Of a stretch of 12,304 nt of DNA, positions 7,200-12,304 are shown piece by piece. The notes under the pieces were generated by a model. That model saw only the letters and a list, made by a program, of their open reading frames with translations, did not search any database and was not told the origin of the DNA. The translations under genes and the position numbers were made by a program. The stretch comes from Methyloprofundus sp. GTDB lineage: Bacteria > Pseudomonadota > Gammaproteobacteria > Methylococcales > Methylomonadaceae. Positions within the stretch are counted from its first letter, which is position 1. Each line of letters opens with the position of its first letter. Location: contig DAOVWV010000019.1 of the NCBI GenBank assembly GCA_030636485.1, forward strand, positions 1-12,304, given 5' to 3'.

Positions 7200-7760
7200 A
7201 CTTTAGATAGGCATCCAAAGTGCAAACGACTTGCATACTTAAATGAATAATACCCAGTTTGGGATGAATCCGTTATGCATACTGCTCTCTGTACTTATTT
7301 TCTAAAGGGTATTGTCAAGGTGAGTACTACTGAACGTGTAAAACCAAAACCTGACGTTAATTCCTTTCTTAACCCCGTAGGGTTATCAAGTACATCAAGA
7401 TTAAAAATGTTGTATATACAAATAAGTGCATATCACCAATCACATCATCAATAACATACGTAGCATACAAGATAGTTAACAAATAAATTACTTCAGTCAT
7501 GTTTAATCCCTATTAGATACTTTAAAAAAGTTTGCGGGCACTTCAAGCAGTGCTCTGCGACACCTTTTTGACCCGCTCGAATAGTAGCATAAGTAAAAAT
7601 AACTTTCTTGAAAGAAGTGCCAAGGGAAGTCATATAATAATGCTGATACTCACGGCTTATTGTACCTTACAAAGCAAGGGATACCGCGCTGGTTTTTCAT
7701 ATTTTAAAAACTCTTGAAAAAAAAACAAAAAAACTGCCCTTAAATTTGCTGCAACATTCT
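7191..7760. other. Gene-poor 570-bp spacer with small palindromes
   Basis: No tRNA, rRNA, recognisable protein or further copy of the repeat element is seen. Small symmetrical sites occur: CCCA/TGGG at 7253-7263, TAACCC/GGGTTA at 7370-7385 with a 4-nt loop, TTGTATATACAA at 7410-7421, and a GGGCACT/AGTGCTC hairpin near 7535-7554. On the minus strand, T-rich tracts lie at 7718-7735, just past the aroE stop, but without a convincing hairpin. A TATAAT lies at 7634-7639 with TTGAAA 19 bp upstream, and no gene follows it. The stretch may be decayed DNA behind an old insertion. Confidence 0.6.
7275..7454 (+). CDS. Possible 59-codon small gene, unrecognised
   Basis: An open frame runs from ATG at 7275 to TAA at 7452-7454. 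An in-frame GTG at 7320 would give a 44-codon version beginning VSTTERVKPKPDVNSFLNP, with AAAGGG 10 nt upstream as a possible ribosome site. The composition looks protein-like in the middle (Lys/Pro, then Asn-Pro-Val), but no family is recognised. The length is within chance for this base composition. It may be a gene remnant. Confidence 0.15.
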   Translation: MHTALCTYFLKGIVKVSTTERVKPKPDVNSFLNPVGLSSTSRLKMLYIQISAYHQSHHQ

Positions 7761-9616
<1,856 letters not shown>

Positions 9617-9624
9617 TTAGAAAA

Positions 9625-9806
9625 ATGTAACTTCTCATTATTCACGGAAAAATGCAGATAAAGCTTGTGCTCAGCTAGCCAAGGTAAGGTCGTCATTCCC
9701 GAAGTCTGTTATCGGGAATCTACGTTGAGCATAGATTCCTGCTAACGGCATGCAGGAATGACGGGATTTCACAGCTCAAATACCAGTGGATAATGAGAAG
9801 TTACAT
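9625..9806. mobile_element. MITE-like element, copy 2 (better preserved)
   Basis: A 182-bp non-coding element with 21-bp terminal inverted repeats, 9625-9645 and 9786-9806, differing at one base; the shared part includes ATGTAACTTCTCATTAT. AAAA flanks both ends (9621-9624 and 9807-9810) and might be a target duplication, but it is low-complexity sequence. The core at 9690-9745 aligns with copy 1 at 6987-7044. The element lies between divergent hemB and the MlaC-like gene, 17 nt from the hemB start, so it is likely to shape transcription of hemB. No transposase or other coding sequence is present inside. The family name is not recognised. Confidence 0.8.
9691..9763. repeat. Nested inverted-repeat core with 20-bp pitch
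   Basis: ATTCC, GGAAT, ATTCC, GGAAT begin at 9695, 9715, 9735 and 9755. This gives three overlapping hairpins, each with 8-bp arms and a 9-nt loop: 9695-9719 (ATTCCCGA/TCGGGAAT), 9715-9739 (GGAATCTA/TAGATTCC) and 9735-9759 (ATTCCTGC/GCAGGAAT). The outer arms CGTCATTCC and GGAATGACG pair across the whole unit. The middle hairpin excludes the two flanking ones. The ATTCCC/GGGAAT style recalls small dyad repeats such as neisserial dRS3, but loop length and context differ. Confidence 0.85.
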
Positions 9807-9828
9807 AAAAATGAGTGATCGCTTATAT

Positions 9829-9863
9829 ATACTTCACGCAGTCACGACTGCGCGAAGTATAAT
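9829..9863 (+). promoter_or_regulatory. Large dyad overlapping a perfect TATAAT (promoter/operator of the MlaC-like gene)
   Basis: ATACTTC-A-CGCAGTC (9829-9843) mirrors GACTGCG-C-GAAGTAT (9846-9860), with one mismatch per arm and a 2-bp centre. TATAAT at 9858-9863 overlaps its right end, 45 bp before the ATG at 9909. TTCACG at 9833-9838 gives a four-of-six -35 box with a 19-bp spacer. A long spacer with a dyad between the boxes is how MerR-type activators work. Spacing of 17 bp gives only a poor -35 box. No regulator gene of that family is in the window. Confidence 0.5.
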
Positions 9864-9908
9864 GAACATTATATAGAAAACACAGCCCATACTAAAACAC
9901 TCACTGCC

Positions 9909-10526
9909 ATGACGACACAATTATTTCCCCGTTATTTATTGCTTGGACTTTTCTTATTGCTCAGTACACATGCCACCGCTGCCACTGAAAAACTACTGGC
10001 ACCACAGTTGGTGATTGAAAACGCATCCCATGCCTTACTCGGTAAATTAAAAGAGCCGGGCTTTATTGATGACAAAACCGCAGTCCACCACTTCGTTGAT
10101 ATAGCGATTTTCCCCAACGTGGATACCGTGCGCATGTCAGCATTGGTTTTAGGAAAGCATTGGCGCAAAGCGAATAAACAGCAGAAACAACGTTTTATCG
10201 CCGCCTTTAAAAACCTATTGGTGAGTACCTATTCCACCACCTTTACCGAGCAGTTTAATGACTGGACAATTGATTATTTGCCCTTAAAGCTAAAAGCAGA
10301 TGATAAAAAAACCACCGTCAAAACCATTGTTTCTCAGTCGGGTAAAGCGGCTGCACAAATCAATTACTCAATGATATTACGCAATGACCAATGGAAAATC
10401 TATGACCTAAAAGTAGAGGGCATCAGTTTGGTAATCAGTAATCGCGAAACCTTTAGCCAGATGATTAAAAAATCAGGTTCATTAGATACGGTGATTGCGG
10501 AACTAGAGGCTAAAAATCAGCGTTAA
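9909..10526 (+). CDS. MlaC/Ttg2D-family periplasmic lipid-binding protein
   Basis: A 205-residue exported protein of the MlaC family, whose members carry phospholipid between the outer and inner membranes. Residues 1-24 are a signal peptide with a hydrophobic run at 9-19 and an Ala-Thr-Ala cleavage site. The mature protein has the family's features: a helical N-terminal part (APQLVIENASHALLGKL), FPNVDTVRMSALVLGKHWRKA at 68-88 with the usual Leu-Gly-x-x-Trp, QKQRFIAAFKNLLVSTY at 92-108, and the beta-rich end with QWKIYDLKVEGISLV at 161-175. None of mlaA, B, D, E or F is adjacent, so it is either a dispersed Mla component or a paralogue such as the hopanoid-associated HpnM type. It converges with ftsX, with 12 nt between stops. 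No strong Shine-Dalgarno sequence is seen. Confidence 0.88.
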   Translation: MTTQLFPRYLLLGLFLLLSTHATAATEKLLAPQLVIENASHALLGKLKEPGFIDDKTAVHHFVDIAIFPNVDTVRMSALVLGKHWRKANKQQKQRFIAAFKNLLVSTYSTTFTEQFNDWTIDYLPLKLKADDKKTTVKTIVSQSGKAAAQINYSMILRNDQWKIYDLKVEGISLVISNRETFSQMIKKSGSLDTVIAELEAKNQR

Positions 10527-10538
10527 CGATCTTCAACA

Positions 10539-11528
10539 CTACTCAGGTTTGACTAATCTAAGCTGCTGACTCACCACTGCAAATGCGCCGATAATGCCCA
10601 GTGCTGATGCAGAAAATATTAATAAAGCGGACTCGCCAATCGTTAAAAAGTGTAATTGGAACTGGCTTTGATAGAGTAAGGATAGTTGCCCTAAAGGCCC
10701 ATCAATCATAAGTAGCATCAAAGAAATAATAAGCCAGGCTAGCACACCCGATATAAAGCCATACCAAAACCCGGCATATAAAAAAGGCAGACAAATAAAG
10801 GTATTCGTCCCCCCGACCAATTTAGTGACAACCACTTCGTCATGCCGTTCCTGTAATTCTGAGCGTATGGTGTTACCGGTAATAAAGACCACCGCCAGAG
10901 CCAGCAAACTACTCAGCAGTAGCACCACTCGACTGACTATCTGGATAATGGATTGCAAGCGTGTGACCCAGGCCATATCCATCTGGGCAATATCAACGGC
11001 TTTTTCATTCTGCATTTGCGCCATTAATTGCTTTAGCTGATAGGCTTCCGTTAATGTTTCTTTTGGATAGACCTGTAACACCGCCGGTAGCGGGTTGCCT
11101 TCCAATGCATTCAGAGCAACGCCAAAGCCACTGTATTGCTTAAATTCTGCTAATGCCTGCTGCTTTGTTATCAAAGTAACCTGCTCTATCAGCTCATTAG
11201 CACGCAATTCCTGAGCGAGCTTACTGGCTTGCTGATCGCTAATGCCTCCCTCTAAAAACAGTGAAATTTGCTTGCCTGTTTGCAAGGAATTAACCAACTG
11301 TTCTGAGTTACTGACCAACACATAGAAACTACCCGCCAAAGTAATTGCGATTGCCATAACCATCACAGCCATAGCGGTAGTGTACGGGGTCGCTAACAAA
11401 CGCCACAGACTCGCCATTAACGAGACTTTATGTCGTTGCAAAAGCTTGCTGATACGCCCCTCATTGCCCCGTCGCACCGATTTATGTGTATTAGCCCCAA
11501 GATCTTTATTTTGTTTGACTGATTTCAT
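10539..11528 (-). CDS. ftsX: Cell division permease-like protein FtsX
   Basis: FtsX is the membrane partner of FtsE. Together they sit at the septal ring and activate periplasmic peptidoglycan hydrolysis through EnvC-type adaptors. The 329-residue protein has a basic cytoplasmic N-tail (1-47), a first membrane segment at about 50-72, a periplasmic domain at about 75-190 that includes the conserved KQISLFLEGGIS stretch, and three more membrane segments at about 197-218, 245-275 and 298-320. GNTIRSELQERHDEV at 218-232 followed by KLVGG is the typical cytoplasmic loop that contacts FtsE. Its ATG overlaps the ftsE stop as ATGA, so translation is coupled. The gene usually found after ftsX in E. 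coli relatives, rpoH, is not here; an MlaC-like gene converges instead. Confidence 0.95.
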   Translation of the reverse strand: MKSVKQNKDLGANTHKSVRRGNEGRISKLLQRHKVSLMASLWRLLATPYTTAMAVMVMAIAITLAGSFYVLVSNSEQLVNSLQTGKQISLFLEGGISDQQASKLAQELRANELIEQVTLITKQQALAEFKQYSGFGVALNALEGNPLPAVLQVYPKETLTEAYQLKQLMAQMQNEKAVDIAQMDMAWVTRLQSIIQIVSRVVLLLSSLLALAVVFITGNTIRSELQERHDEVVVTKLVGGTNTFICLPFLYAGFWYGFISGVLAWLIISLMLLMIDGPLGQLSLLYQSQFQLHFLTIGESALLIFSASALGIIGAFAVVSQQLRLVKPE

Positions 11529-12187
11529 GCGTGTTGATTAATAAGCCTGCCGTGCTCTAATTGTAATATTTTATGATCAAAACGGCTAATTAACTCTATA
11601 TCATGTGTGGCAATCAAAACAGTGACCCCGACTTGCTTAAACTGTTCAAATAAATGCATAATTTCAGCAGACAATTCAGGATCCAGGTTTCCGGTCGGCT
11701 CATCTGCCAGAATGATTGCTGGCTTATTGACCACCGCACGTGCAATCCCAATGCGCTGTTGTTCCCCGCCCGATAAAGCCAGAGGATATTTATTTTCCTT
11801 GCCTAATAGCCCAACCTTATCCAGTGCAGCACGTACCCGACGAGCAATTTCATATTGCCCCATACCTGTCACTAGCAGAGGCAAAGCCACATTATCAAAA
11901 ACAGTTCTATCAAATAATAATTTATAATCCTGAAAAATAAGCCCTAGCTTACGACGTAAAAAGGGGATTTGCCTGTCACGCATTTGACCTAGGTTCTGCC
12001 CATCAACCAATAACTGCCCTCGTGAACTGCGCTCAATCATTGCGATTAATTTAAGCAAGGTACTTTTGCCAGCCCCCGAGTGACCGGTCAAATATCTCAT
12101 TTCACCTTTATCAAGATGAAAACTGACATCACTCAATGCGTCTCCAGCATCTGGGTAGCGTTTGAATACACGATCAAAGGTAAGCAT
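11525..12187 (-). CDS. ftsE: Cell division ATP-binding protein FtsE
   Basis: FtsE is the ATPase of the FtsEX complex, acting on the cytoplasmic face of the division site. The 220 residues make a standard ABC ATPase. Walker A is GHSGAGKST at 35-43, the Q-loop residue is Gln86 in FQDYKLL, the signature LSGGEQQR is at 138-145, Walker B ILADEP is at 159-164 with catalytic Glu163, and the switch His195 lies in ATHD. The FQDYKLLFDRTVFDNVALPL region is characteristic of FtsE among ABC proteins. The start has no clear Shine-Dalgarno sequence. In E. coli ftsY precedes ftsE in the operon; here 117 bp of non-coding DNA with a candidate promoter precedes it, and no ftsY is visible before the window ends. 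Confidence 0.96.
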   Translation of the reverse strand: MLTFDRVFKRYPDAGDALSDVSFHLDKGEMRYLTGHSGAGKSTLLKLIAMIERSSRGQLLVDGQNLGQMRDRQIPFLRRKLGLIFQDYKLLFDRTVFDNVALPLLVTGMGQYEIARRVRAALDKVGLLGKENKYPLALSGGEQQRIGIARAVVNKPAIILADEPTGNLDPELSAEIMHLFEQFKQVGVTVLIATHDIELISRFDHKILQLEHGRLINQHA

Positions 12188-12215
12188 AAGTCATTCGGGT
12201 TTTTTAACAATGAAG

Positions 12216-12228
12216 AGGTATTATACCT
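12216..12228 (-). promoter_or_regulatory. Perfect -10 box inside a palindrome upstream of ftsE
   Basis: AGGTAT and ATACCT form a perfect dyad around one base, and the minus strand reads TATAAT at 12225-12220, 33 nt before the ftsE ATG. No good -35 box lies 16-18 bp further up, so either the promoter is weak or a bound activator helps. The dyad could be the binding site. Confidence 0.4.
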
Positions 12229-12254
12229 ATTTAGTGGGGCATAAATGTATTCTG

Positions 12255-12280
12255 TTTTTGGTGTTTTATGGAACCAAAAA
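12255..12280. repeat. Inverted repeat in the ftsE upstream region
   Basis: TTTTTGGT (12255-12262) and ACCAAAAA (12273-12280) make an 8-bp stem with a 10-nt loop. It could be an operator or a weak terminator for a gene beyond the window. There is no T-run after the stem on the plus strand. Confidence 0.35.
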
Positions 12281-12291
12281 TAGTAATTTAT

Positions 12292-12297
12292 TTGACA
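12292..12297 (+). promoter_or_regulatory. Consensus -35 hexamer at the window edge
   Basis: TTGACA matches the sigma-70 -35 consensus exactly. Any -10 box would lie beyond the end of the window, so this can only be noted as a possible rightward promoter diverging from ftsE. Confidence 0.25.
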
Positions 12298-12304
12298 ATA
12301 AAAG

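Noticed and set aside
7634..7639. TATAAT with TTGAAA 19 bp upstream, as a promoter for a small RNA
   Set aside because: The spacer is too long for an ordinary promoter and no terminator-bounded transcript follows before the convergent aroE end.
7532..7717. 61-codon open frame beginning with TTG in the gene-poor spacer
   Set aside because: It needs a TTG start with no ribosome site, has no recognisable motif, and its composition is what AT-rich non-coding DNA gives.
7718..7760. Terminator for aroE
   Set aside because: The minus strand has long T-runs here, but I could not find a GC-rich hairpin directly before them.
9691..9763. CRISPR-like or terminator reading of the regularly spaced repeat
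   Set aside because: The units alternate in orientation, have no unique spacers and lack a T-run; the structure belongs to a bounded element that has a second copy.
9621..9810. AAAA on both sides of element copy 2 as a firm target-site duplication
   Set aside because: The sequence is low complexity and copy 1 shows no matching direct repeat, so it is mentioned only as a possibility.

Overview
The window looks like chromosomal DNA of a gammaproteobacterium with a moderately AT-rich genome. Supporting this are FtsE/FtsX, an MlaC-type periplasmic protein, a lipoprotein next to Lgt, and one protein that joins the LplT, PlsC and Aas activities. Gene content and protein style would suit the Methylococcales or a related lineage, but sequence alone does not settle the genus.

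Layout, left to right. (1) A leftward pair: mobA and the first codons of a gene that leaves the window, translationally coupled to mobA. (2) A rightward run: a DUF302 lipoprotein gene, lgt and tsaC. (3) A leftward 1148-codon gene for a three-module lysophospholipid flippase/acyltransferase/acyl-ACP synthetase. It meets tsaC tail to tail and faces a divergent helix-turn-helix regulator gene. (4) About 800 bp without a convincing gene. It starts with a MITE-like element directly behind the regulator stop codon, then a very strong stem-loop, then sequence with small palindromes. (5) A leftward coupled pair hemB-aroE. (6) A 300-bp divergent spacer with a second copy of the MITE-like element and a strong dyad overlapping a perfect TATAAT box. 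(7) A rightward MlaC-family gene, then the leftward coupled pair ftsE-ftsX with a candidate promoter before ftsE.

Most genes are core housekeeping: molybdenum cofactor nucleotide attachment, lipoprotein maturation, tRNA t6A synthesis, haem and aromatic precursor synthesis, and control of septal cell-wall hydrolysis. Envelope maintenance is a recurring theme: lgt, a lipoprotein, lysophospholipid recycling, an MlaC-like lipid carrier and ftsEX. No phage, toxin-antitoxin, CRISPR or obvious defence genes are present.

The least ordinary material is non-coding. Two diverged copies (about 176 and 182 bp) of a short element share terminal inverted repeats around ACTTCTCATTAT. Their core alternates ATTCC and GGAAT at an exact 20-bp pitch in the better-preserved copy, so it can fold in mutually exclusive ways. 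One stem pair differs between the copies by a compensating C-G to T-A change. A 12-bp module sits on opposite sides of the core in the two copies, which suggests internal rearrangement.
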